Shown here piece after piece: positions 35,893 through 43,978 of a stretch of DNA of 64,000 bases; the first letter of the stretch is position 1, and every line of letters begins with the position of its first letter. This DNA comes from Lewinellaceae bacterium (GTDB lineage Bacteria; Bacteroidota; Bacteroidia; Chitinophagales; Saprospiraceae). The notes under the pieces are model-generated. The model saw only the letters and a list, made by a program, of their open reading frames with translations, was not told the DNA's origin and made no database searches. A program made the position numbers and the translations under genes. The stretch is taken from NCBI GenBank assembly GCA_016708875.1, contig JADJFA010000009.1, forward strand, positions 1 to 64,000, read 5' to 3'.

Positions 35893-38800
35893 CTACCGCA
35901 CCACCGCCATCTTCCGAATAAACACCTGATTTTCAACCCAAACGCTGAGGCTGTACATCCCTGCCGGGCTTTGCGTCAGGTCAATGGAAAGATCCAGTAC
36001 CTCTGTTTTCAAGCTCGGATTTACCCAAATTAATCGCCCTGCCAAGTCGTGAATTTCGACACGGATATTGGCCGCCTCGTGCATTTTAAGCGAGAGCAAA
36101 GCCAGACCTGTAGTAGGGTTGGGGGAGAGCAGGAATTGCTCGAAAAGGGCGGCTTCTTCCGTACTCGAAGTCGTAGTTACCGTGAAAGAAGATGTAGCAG
36201 TGCAGGGGGTGTCGGCATCTGTAACTGTGACAGTATAAGTGCCACCACTCAAACCATTAATATCCTGTGTTGTCGCGCCATTACTCCACAAATATGCAAA
36301 CAGCCCTGTCCCACCGGATGGTGTCAGATCAATTGCACCATCGTTTGCATTGGTTGCAGATTCATTGGTCACGGCACCAGAAACAGCGATCGCTGGAGTT
36401 GAAACATAGTTAAGATCGTTAAGTACAAAGAAACAACCCACGGCATCCGTGATCGTTCCATTTATTACCCCAGAGATAATGGTTGTGCATTCGCCCACAT
36501 CTCCATTCGACCAGGCAATAGAATAAGGAGGAACCCCTCCATTTACAAATAAGCATAGCTCGCTTGTGCCGTCACAATCCTCGTCAATGGTAAATGCTCC
36601 ACTTAATGGTGGTGACACCACAACACTCTGAGTAATCGTTACAAAACAACCACCAACATCGGAGACCAGCACCGTAAAAGTTCCTCCTCCAATGAATGTT
36701 GCACAACTTTCGGTGCTGCCATTCGACCACAAATAAGTGTAGGGCGCTGTGCCTCCGCTTGCGTTTACGCAGGCTTCCACAAAACCATCACAGTCCACTT
36801 CGGTTGGCAGGGATGTCACCACCAAGGCAGGAGCCATAGTTACCATTACCCCTCCCGCAGCATTACAGGTACCGACCGTCACCACTACCATATAATTGCC
36901 AGGGACGGAAACGGTGGGATTGGGCAAAGTAGATACAAAGCCATTCGGTCCAGTCCAATTATAACTGGCGCCTGGGTCGCTGTTGCCACTGTTCAATTGG
37001 ACCGATTGGTTGGAGCAATTGAGTTGGCCGCTGGCGGTAGCATTTACCACGGGTACGCTGCCGTCTGAGAATACTTCCACCTGAGTGCTGGCAGTGCAAC
37101 CGTTTTGTGTGTTGGTGACAAGGAGGGTGTAAATACCAGGAATAAATACCTGCGGGTTGGGGATGTCGAAGGTAAATCCCCCCGGGCCTGTCCAAAGCAT
37201 GGCGATGTTTGGGCCTGAACTGCTTCCTGCACTCGACAATTGGGCTGCGGGTACGTTGCAGGAAATCATACCGTTTGCCACAGCGGTTGCAATGGGGATG
37301 GTAGCATCTTGCATAATGACAAACTCAGCAGTGGCGGTACAACCGTTTCCTATGGATCTTACGGTAATTATATACGTCCCTGGTTGACAAAGCTGGATAG
37401 AGGTGCCCGATGGAACCAATTGTGCCCCGACGTAAATTTCCATTCCGGGAGAATTGGGCGCAGTAAATGTGACGCATGGGTCATCGCAGGTCAGCAAAGC
37501 AGGTGGCGGGAAATCGAAATTTTGCAACACTACATCTTCCACAATAAGTGCTGTAGTACTGCTGGAGCAGCCGTTATCAGGGTTAGTGACAACCACCGTG
37601 TAAATACCAGCACAGGAGGCCATGGGTGGAAAACCTGATATTACACAAGGCCCATTCCATTGAACAACCGCGTTGGCGGGAGTCCAGTTAGCAGTTAAAA
37701 TCATGGTAGGGTTGTCACAGGTAATGATGCCATCTTGCGCAATAACTGTAGGGAGCGTCACATCAGCCTCCACAATAGTGCTGGCAGCATTGGAGCAACC
37801 ATTTATGGGATTTGTAACGGTAACGGTATAAGTGCCTCCACAACTTGCGGTTGTTCCATTTAAACAAGGTCCAAACCATTCAAAAGTAACCCCCGGCACA
37901 TTTGAACTGGCCATCAGTTCCGAGCTTGAATTCGTGCAATCAATATTGCCTGAATTACTGACCGTCACACTTGGAATGGCCATATCTGAAGTGATGCCAA
38001 ATGTCTTAGGCCCAAGGCATCCATTGCTTGCAGTATAAGCAAAAAAGGTATAGCTCCCAGGCTGCGTCAATACTGCCGAAAAACCGTCCGCATGGAAACC
38101 ACCTGGCCCGCTAATAAAGGCAGACGAATATCCTGCCGGAGATATGGAGACCGTGGTGGTCGGATTGGCGCAAGTAAGTACGGAGTTGCTTATAGTAACA
38201 ACGGGAATAAGGGCGTCAAAATCACCCACGAGTGAGGCTGTTGCCGTGCTTGAACAACCCGAAACAGCAGTGGCGGTTACGGTATAGGTTCCCAGATCAG
38301 TTACCAAAGGGTTTTGCTCATTGCTGGTAAAACCGTTTGGGCCAACCCAACTCCAGCTGGATATGGGACTGCCATTGCTGTTGGCAGTTAATAAAAAAAC
38401 GCTTCCACCATTGGTACAATTTGCGGTATCGCCAGTGGTTGTTATCGTTGGCCCACCAACACCGGAAAATACAATGGACTTGATAGGCCCAATGGCGTTG
38501 TTCGCGTAGGTTCCGCCGCCGGGATTGGTCACGTTTTTGATCGCCCGGACCTGGTAATAGAGCGTGTCTCCTGGAGCTGCATTGTCCGTATACGTTGTAC
38601 CTGTAATCGGCGCGTTGGTCAGGAGGGTGTACGGTCCGTCTTGCGATAAAGCCCGATATACATGATAGCCCGTCACCACATCGGCAGAGGCTGTCCAGTT
38701 GAGCTCAACGCTGGTGCAATTGGATGCTGAAACGGTCAGGTTTGTCGCGGGCTTCACCACATTTGCCCGGAGCGTGGGGTCGCCGAGCAATGCCACATAC

Positions 38801-40179
38801 GCGCCGCTTTCACCTATTGGGGAATAGAAAAAACCGTTGTTGAATTGAGTGTTCATCGTTTCCCGGGTGCTGTAACCGATGGTTTCGCAGGAAGCAAGTG
38901 CCTGACTGAACCAGTGCGGCCTGCCTGCCCAGGAACAAGTAAGAATGCCTCCGCGAGAAGCCAATGCGGAAGGCATAAACGGGTTGGTTTCAAAGTCCCA
39001 ATCGCCAAAATAAGCACCAAATAAATTGGAGAAAACGATGTTCACCGTCTCGGTGGCAAAGTTTGCGCTACTGCCCACACCTTGCGCCTGGGTGTAGTTG
39101 CCGGCTCCGCAACCATACCCTAAAAGATACGAATCAGGGTCTGAGTCATTGAAAAAATCAGCCTGCACCACATTGGCTTCTCCCACAAGCGGATACGCGT
39201 TGCGAAAGCCGTCGGCAGCAAATGCTTCCCCGCCGGAAAAACCTAAGTTGTCGTCTACAATCGCTTTGTTGTCAACCGTGTAATCTCCAATGCGCCAGTC
39301 GTGGTTTTTGTCCAAATATCTTTTCATCAGCCCAATGTGGTCGGCAGCGCCAAAAGCAGGGGCGTTGATGCGGCGAAAATCTACCCGGCCTACCTGTAGT
39401 TCTACCAACGAAGGCAAAAAGCTTTGGTCAAATTTACCGTCACCAGGGATGTTGTCGTTCGCAGCGCGGGCAGGTGTGGTGTTGTTCACCGAAACATCCG
39501 TCCAGATACCGTTCACATCCCCATAATAGGCATCCGAAGGCCAGGCGCCAAGGTGGTCGGTTTGGTTATCCCAATTGGCTTCGCCGGAATAAGGGATGGG
39601 TACGGCGCCAAGCAAGAGCACCGCTTTTACGTTGAGCGGGTCGGCATTGTAGGAGGCAACGATTTGATCCTTAATGGATTGCACCGTGGAAGAAGGATCT
39701 GTGTGGAAAGGAATGGGCCACCAGCCATCACCGCGCAAATCATTTTTCAGGCGCACGAGTTCTACGCCCAGCGAATCAGCCGTAGCAGAATCAACAAATA
39801 TCAGGATTTTGCCTCTGCTGTCAACCGGACTGGCATTGAGGGCGACGTGTGCGTAGCCAAAAGCATCAATGGCACTGATTGAACGCCTGATTGCATACTC
39901 GTAAATCTGCCCCTCTACCACAGCGGTGTCGGTCAGGGTACTGAGGTTTGAGGCGATCACATTGAGTAAGGGTATCCATTCATTGCCTGCCTGCCCTTTG
40001 GTGCGGCGCAGGATTAGCAGGTCGGCATTGCCAGGATTAGGCCAGTTCAGTGTGATGCTTGCGGGACCGACGCTGATGGTAGCCGTAAGCGGCACCGTAA
40101 CATCTTTTGATACCTGTCCTTGCAGAGCGTTGGAGCTCAAGCACAAGAAAGCGAGCATGCAAGTAGTAAGTAGCCTCAT
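35893..40179 (-). CDS. Paralogue A: large T9SS exoprotein with peptidase-C25-like core, Ig-like and SprB repeats
   Basis: 1,428 residues starting at MRLLTTCMLAFLCLSSNA, a signal peptide cut near LQGQ. Order of parts: a fibronectin-like strand region (about 25-110); an alpha/beta core (about 115-490) with GKILIFVDSATADSLG, FSNLFGAYFGDWDFETNPF, LTCSWAGRPHWF and LLGDPTLRANV, laid out like gingipain-type C25 peptidases; a fibronectin III domain (ELNWTASADVVTGYHVYRA); seven Ig-like repeats of the WxGPxGF...NGC type; three SprB-like repeats (APYTYLWSNGSTESC); and a sorting domain from LSPNPTTGLALLSLKMHEA to RKMAVVR. The usual C25 catalytic His and Cys are not obvious, so protease activity is uncertain. 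Paralogues B and C follow upstream. Confidence 0.8.
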   Translation of the reverse strand: MRLLTTCMLAFLCLSSNALQGQVSKDVTVPLTATISVGPASITLNWPNPGNADLLILRRTKGQAGNEWIPLLNVIASNLSTLTDTAVVEGQIYEYAIRRSISAIDAFGYAHVALNASPVDSRGKILIFVDSATADSLGVELVRLKNDLRGDGWWPIPFHTDPSSTVQSIKDQIVASYNADPLNVKAVLLLGAVPIPYSGEANWDNQTDHLGAWPSDAYYGDVNGIWTDVSVNNTTPARAANDNIPGDGKFDQSFLPSLVELQVGRVDFRRINAPAFGAADHIGLMKRYLDKNHDWRIGDYTVDNKAIVDDNLGFSGGEAFAADGFRNAYPLVGEANVVQADFFNDSDPDSYLLGYGCGAGNYTQAQGVGSSANFATETVNIVFSNLFGAYFGDWDFETNPFMPSALASRGGILTCSWAGRPHWFSQALASCETIGYSTRETMNTQFNNGFFYSPIGESGAYVALLGDPTLRANVVKPATNLTVSASNCTSVELNWTASADVVTGYHVYRALSQDGPYTLLTNAPITGTTYTDNAAPGDTLYYQVRAIKNVTNPGGGTYANNAIGPIKSIVFSGVGGPTITTTGDTANCTNGGSVFLLTANSNGSPISSWSWVGPNGFTSNEQNPLVTDLGTYTVTATAVSGCSSTATASLVGDFDALIPVVTISNSVLTCANPTTTVSISPAGYSSAFISGPGGFHADGFSAVLTQPGSYTFFAYTASNGCLGPKTFGITSDMAIPSVTVSNSGNIDCTNSSSELMASSNVPGVTFEWFGPCLNGTTASCGGTYTVTVTNPINGCSNAASTIVEADVTLPTVIAQDGIITCDNPTMILTANWTPANAVVQWNGPCVISGFPPMASCAGIYTVVVTNPDNGCSSSTTALIVEDVVLQNFDFPPPALLTCDDPCVTFTAPNSPGMEIYVGAQLVPSGTSIQLCQPGTYIITVRSIGNGCTATAEFVIMQDATIPIATAVANGMISCNVPAAQLSSAGSSSGPNIAMLWTGPGGFTFDIPNPQVFIPGIYTLLVTNTQNGCTASTQVEVFSDGSVPVVNATASGQLNCSNQSVQLNSGNSDPGASYNWTGPNGFVSTLPNPTVSVPGNYMVVVTVGTCNAAGGVMVTMAPALVVTSLPTEVDCDGFVEACVNASGGTAPYTYLWSNGSTESCATFIGGGTFTVLVSDVGGCFVTITQSVVVSPPLSGAFTIDEDCDGTSELCLFVNGGVPPYSIAWSNGDVGECTTIISGVINGTITDAVGCFFVLNDLNYVSTPAIAVSGAVTNESATNANDGAIDLTPSGGTGLFAYLWSNGATTQDINGLSGGTYTVTVTDADTPCTATSSFTVTTTSSTEEAALFEQFLLSPNPTTGLALLSLKMHEAANIRVEIHDLAGRLIWVNPSLKTEVLDLSIDLTQSPAGMYSLSVWVENQVFIRKMAVVR

Positions 40180-40223
40180 GTGTAAAAGGTGGTTGGTGAA
40201 GAGAGGAGTGTCGGTCATATTTA

Positions 40224-40302
40224 TTTCACACAACGCCACTACGGCACAACGTTTAAAATTTCTGATAATCAAAGCGTTGTGTCGTTGTGGCGTTGTGTGA
40301 AA
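40224..40302. repeat. Inverted repeat between paralogues A and B
   Basis: TTTCACACAACGCCACTACG+GCACAACG (40224-40251) faces CGTTGTGTCGTTGTGGCGTT+GTGTGAAA (40275-40302) with two mismatches and a 23-base loop. It lies just after the stop of B and before the start of A on the minus strand. Confidence 0.85.
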
Positions 40303-40344
40303 TTATTCTACTATGACAATCAAAGGCGCACCGACATTTTGACC

Positions 40345-42777
40345 CTACCGAATCACTGCCATTTTTCGCACAAAGACCTGATTGTTAACCCTTACAGAAA
40401 TGGTATACATTCCAGTAGGGCTATTGCTCAGGTCAATAGGCAGATTCAGGGTATCCGTTTCTACGCTTGATTTTTCCCATATCAATCGGCCAGCCACATC
40501 GCGGATTTCGACTCTGAGTGCTGAGGATTTGTGGAGTTTCAGCGAAAGTGAGGCAATGCCCTTATTTGGGTTTGGCGAAAGCAGGAATTGCTCAAAAATG
40601 GCGGCTTCTACCGTATTAGAGGTGGTATTGACGGTGACAGAACTTGTGATAGTACATCCTACAATATCAGTTACAGTAACCGTATAAGTGCCACCCGTAA
40701 GGCCAGTCAGGTCTTGGGTCGTAGCGCCATTGCTCCACAGGTAAGTGAAACCACCAGCACCACCTGTTGCGGATAAGTTGATCGCACCATTGTTCGCGTT
40801 GGGCGCCGTTTCATTTGTGACGTCAAAGGATAGGACGATATCGGGATAAAAAGCGATGGCGATGTCCACGCTTTGAAAAACACAGCCTTTAGCATCAGAA
40901 ATCTTCACGCTAGCAATCCCCGTACCACCATAATTTGCACAAATTCCGGTGTTCCCGTTCGACCATAAATAGGCAAAAGGCGGTGTTCCCCCACTTGTAT
41001 TCACACAAATTGAGAAAGAATCGCAGCCTAATAAAGTGGGGGCAAATGTTGCCGAAAGCGGCTCTTGTTTGTAAACGATTGACTTGATAGGGCCGATCGA
41101 ATTATTCGCATACACTCCGCCGCCCGGAGCACTGACGTTTTTAATGGCTCTAACCTGGTAATATAATGTGTCTGGTATGGGGTTATTGTCATTGAAATTG
41201 GTGTCCGTGATCAGGTTGGTACTCAATCGAGTATAAGGCCCATCCTGTGATGGGGCACGGTAAACATGATAACCCGCAACAGTATCCACCGAGGCCGTCC
41301 AGCTGAGTTCGACGCTTTGACAATTTAGATCGGAAAGCACCAGATTCGTGGCAGGTTTTACCACATGGGCGCGGAGTGTAGGATCGCCCAGCAAGGTCAC
41401 GTGTGCGCCGCCTCGGCCAGAAGATGGTGGATAGGCACTGTTAAATTGTGCATTCATCGTTTCTTTCGTACAATATCCGATGGTTTCGCCAGAAGCTAGT
41501 GCCTGGTAAAAATGGTGTGGCCTGCCAGCCCAGGAACAAGTCAGAATTCCACCGCGGGAAGCCAAAGCCGAGGGCATAAACGGATTGCTCTCAAAATCCC
41601 AGTCGCCAAAATAGGAGCCGAAAAGGCTGGAAAAAACAATATTTATCGAGTCAGTGGCGAAGTTTGAACTTGAGCCTACGCCGCCTGCCCCATTATAATT
41701 GCCGCCGCCACATCCGTATCCGAGCAGGTAGCTTTGGGTTTCGGTGCCTTCAAAAAAATCTGTTTCTACTATATTGGCTTCTCCCACCAGCGGGTAAGCA
41801 TTCCGAAATCCATTGGACCCAAAAGCTTCGCCGCCGAAATACCCAAAATTGTCGTCCACCAAAGCCTTGTTTTCCACTGTGTAATCCCCAATGCGCCAAC
41901 GGTGGTTTTTGTCCAGATACCTTTTCATCAGTCCGACATGATCAGCGGCTCCAAAGGCGGCGGCGTCTATCTTGCTGAAATCCACGCGGCCCACTTGCAG
42001 TTCTACGGTGCTGGGTAAATAGCTTTGGTCAAATTTACCATCGCCCGGTATGTTTTTGTTGGCGTCACGATTTGGCACTGCGTTATCCACCGTAGCGTCC
42101 GTCCAGATACCGTTCAGTTCCGCGTAATAAGCATCCGAAGGCCATGCACCAGTGTGGTCTGGAGTGTGTCCGTCCCATGCACTGTTTCCTGAATAAGGGA
42201 CCGGGATGCTGCCTAGCAAGAGCACCGCTTTCACGTTGGCCGGGTCTTCATTATAGGAAGCAAGGATTTGATTTTTAATGGATTGCACGGTTGAAGAAGG
42301 CCCGGTATGGAAAGGAATGGGCCACCAGCCGTCGCCGCGCAAATCGTTTTTCAAACGAACGAGTTCCACGCCCAACGCATCGGCAGTGACCGTGTCCACG
42401 AAAATCAGGATTTTACCCCGGCTGTCCACAGGATTGGCATTGATGGCTACGTGCGCATAGCCATAAGCGCTGATATTGTTGAGGCTGCGAAGAATGGAGT
42501 ATTCATAAATCTGGCCTTCGGTTACGCTGTTGTCCGTTACGGTGGTAAGATTTGAGTTGGACACGTTGAGGACTTGTTGCCATGCAGTACCGCCCTGCCC
42601 TTTAGTCCTGCGTCGGACGAGGAGGCCGGCATTGCCGGGGTTGACCCAATTAAGCGTCACGCTGGCAGGGCCTACCGTGAAGGTAGCGGAAATTGGCACC
42701 GTAACATCTTTGGAGGCTTGTGCCTTTACAGCGTTGAAAGACAGCAATAAAAGAAGGAGTGTAGCAAGAAACTTCAT
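40345..42777 (-). CDS. Paralogue B: short form lacking the Ig-like repeat block
   Basis: 810 residues from MKFLATLLLLLLSFNAVKAQ. The N-terminal 590 residues match A and C almost position for position (SKDVTVPISATFTVGPASV, then RLKNDLRGDGWWPIPFHT, FSSLFGSYFGDWDFESNPF, CSWAGRPHHFYQ, LLGDPTLRAHV and the fibronectin III domain). All seven Ig-like repeats and one SprB repeat are absent. Two SprB-like repeats (PPFAYLWSNGNTGIC and GGFTYLWSNGATTQD) lead straight to the sorting domain ending RKMAVIR. It looks like an internally deleted copy. Confidence 0.8.
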   Translation of the reverse strand: MKFLATLLLLLLSFNAVKAQASKDVTVPISATFTVGPASVTLNWVNPGNAGLLVRRRTKGQGGTAWQQVLNVSNSNLTTVTDNSVTEGQIYEYSILRSLNNISAYGYAHVAINANPVDSRGKILIFVDTVTADALGVELVRLKNDLRGDGWWPIPFHTGPSSTVQSIKNQILASYNEDPANVKAVLLLGSIPVPYSGNSAWDGHTPDHTGAWPSDAYYAELNGIWTDATVDNAVPNRDANKNIPGDGKFDQSYLPSTVELQVGRVDFSKIDAAAFGAADHVGLMKRYLDKNHRWRIGDYTVENKALVDDNFGYFGGEAFGSNGFRNAYPLVGEANIVETDFFEGTETQSYLLGYGCGGGNYNGAGGVGSSSNFATDSINIVFSSLFGSYFGDWDFESNPFMPSALASRGGILTCSWAGRPHHFYQALASGETIGYCTKETMNAQFNSAYPPSSGRGGAHVTLLGDPTLRAHVVKPATNLVLSDLNCQSVELSWTASVDTVAGYHVYRAPSQDGPYTRLSTNLITDTNFNDNNPIPDTLYYQVRAIKNVSAPGGGVYANNSIGPIKSIVYKQEPLSATFAPTLLGCDSFSICVNTSGGTPPFAYLWSNGNTGICANYGGTGIASVKISDAKGCVFQSVDIAIAFYPDIVLSFDVTNETAPNANNGAINLSATGGAGGFTYLWSNGATTQDLTGLTGGTYTVTVTDIVGCTITSSVTVNTTSNTVEAAIFEQFLLSPNPNKGIASLSLKLHKSSALRVEIRDVAGRLIWEKSSVETDTLNLPIDLSNSPTGMYTISVRVNNQVFVRKMAVIR

Positions 42778-42837
42778 GAAAATGCGGTGGTGGTTTAAAA
42801 ATGACGACCAATGACCCAATGACGATCAATGACGAAT

Positions 42838-42885
42838 TAGCCAGCAAGATTCAAAAAATTGAGCGAAATGTGCTTTTGAAGTGGA
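42838..42885 (-). promoter_or_regulatory. Conserved upstream segment shared by paralogues B and C
   Basis: The plus-strand words GCCAGCAAGATTCAAAAAAT then TGAG..AAATG occur at 42840-42870 upstream of B and again at 48299-48330 upstream of C. Both sit about 50-80 bases before the start codon. The shared block is probably leader or promoter sequence carried along in the gene duplication. Confidence 0.6.
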
Positions 42886-42944
42886 AGGAATTTGCCAATA
42901 TTCAACAAATTGAAGTTCGCTTCTGCTCTCCAGTGACCCCAAGA

Positions 42945-43074
42945 TTTGTCATTCTGTCGGAACCCGTCCAAATCAAGTGCGCTTAGGCCGAGTATTTGCA
43001 CTTTTGAGCACTCGGGAGGACAAATACTCGGCCTAAGCGCACTTGATTTGGACGGGTTCCGACAGAATGACAAA
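42945..43074. repeat. Perfect 54-base inverted repeat
   Basis: 42945-42998 (starting TTTGTCATTCTGTCGGAACC, ending GGCCGAGTATTTG) is perfectly complementary to 43021-43074, with a 22-base loop containing GAGCACTCGGGAGG. It is the longest perfect arm in the window and lies between paralogue B and the small lipoprotein gene. No transposase or ORF is inside. Confidence 0.92.
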
Positions 43075-43171
43075 GCCTGGATTTGTACTTAAGGCTTATT
43101 TACTTACCAATAAAAAAGGCTGGCAATGCCTAAGCATGCCAGCCTCCATTTTGTAAAAAATACAAGATCAA

Positions 43172-43621
43172 TTAGCAACCAGGGGTCACAACACAGCAGC
43201 CGGTCATACTCAAAGTAACTCTGAAAATCCTTACGCCACCTGCCGGGATCGTGGCGACTATACCAGCGCATGTACCAGCAAAGATGCCGCAAGTGATGTC
43301 AGCACCAGTAGGATTCGTCAAGGAGATGACATTGCTATTCAAGAACGGGAACGCCGCCGCATTGGCTACAATCAACTCGGAGGTGCTTGGAAGAGCAGTA
43401 CATGGATTGGAACAACTCCCTGCGCCATTATCTATACCACAGATAACAAGACCGACGCCATTGGCTATATTGATTGGGGAGCAAGGTGCGGCACGGTCCC
43501 CTACCTCTTGGTTTGTTGTAACAGGAACGGCTGTCACAACATGCTCTTTTTGGCAGGAGTAAACAATAACGTTGGCAAGGATGAGGACAACGAGGGCGGG
43601 ATAGAAAAGTGCTTTTTTCAT
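43172..43621 (-). CDS. Small cysteine-rich lipoprotein
   Basis: 149 residues. MKKALFYPALVVLILANVIV then YSCQKEH gives a lipoprotein signal with Cys23 as the lipidated residue. The mature part has about ten further Cys (APCSPINIANG, LVICGIDNGAGSCSNPC, DITCGIFAGTC, MTGCCVVTPGC), pointing to disulfide bonding outside the cytoplasm. No family recognised. It lies between paralogues B and C in the same direction, so it may be functionally linked to them. Confidence 0.65.
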   Translation of the reverse strand: MKKALFYPALVVLILANVIVYSCQKEHVVTAVPVTTNQEVGDRAAPCSPINIANGVGLVICGIDNGAGSCSNPCTALPSTSELIVANAAAFPFLNSNVISLTNPTGADITCGIFAGTCAGIVATIPAGGVRIFRVTLSMTGCCVVTPGC

Positions 43622-43684
43622 GTGTTAAAATGATTTAGAAATTGTGATGAAAATAGGATGATCGCGCAATCATTGAGACAAAAG

Positions 43685-43919
43685 TGTGGCTATAGTACCC
43701 ATAAAAAATAGGACACTTTTGGCAACTTATTCCAGAAAGAAAATGAATATGACCGAGACGGTGTTAAAATCCCACCACAGGCCGGGCGCGCCCCACAAAA
43801 AAGGAAAAACAAACAAAACCCAGAACAAAAAGGACCCCCCCCGGCGGGCGGAAGGGAAAGGGGGGGGGGGGGGCCGATTAAAATGAGTGTGCCGTGGCGA
43901 CAGTTAGTCACCACGGCAC
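43685..43919. other. Low-complexity gap with a 14-G run and a hairpin
   Basis: The 357-base gap between paralogue C and the small lipoprotein gene. From about 43775 it degenerates into simple GC and A-rich words (GGGCGCGCCCCACAAAAAAG, later GGACCCCCCCCGGCGGGCGG), ending in 14 consecutive G (43860-43873). This looks like unreliable sequence rather than biology. A clean hairpin follows (GTGCCGTGG at 43889-43897 with CCACGGCAC at 43911-43919), suitable for terminating C on the minus strand. Confidence 0.6.
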
Positions 43920-43978
43920 CTCCGTTATTCAATCCGAATTATGAGCCAGTGGGCATTGGAAAATATGTCCAAAGCCCC

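Noticed and set aside
39424..39882. 152-codon plus-strand ORF inside paralogue A
   Set aside because: It is the antisense shadow of a conserved coding region; the same shadow appears at the corresponding places in paralogues B and C.
42945..43074. Miniature transposable element
   Set aside because: The loop is only 22 bases, there are no evident target-site duplications or transposase, and no second copy in the window.
43104..43292. 62-codon minus-strand ORF beginning MRHLCWYMRWYSRH
   Set aside because: It overlaps the small lipoprotein in another frame and has a composition unlike a real protein.
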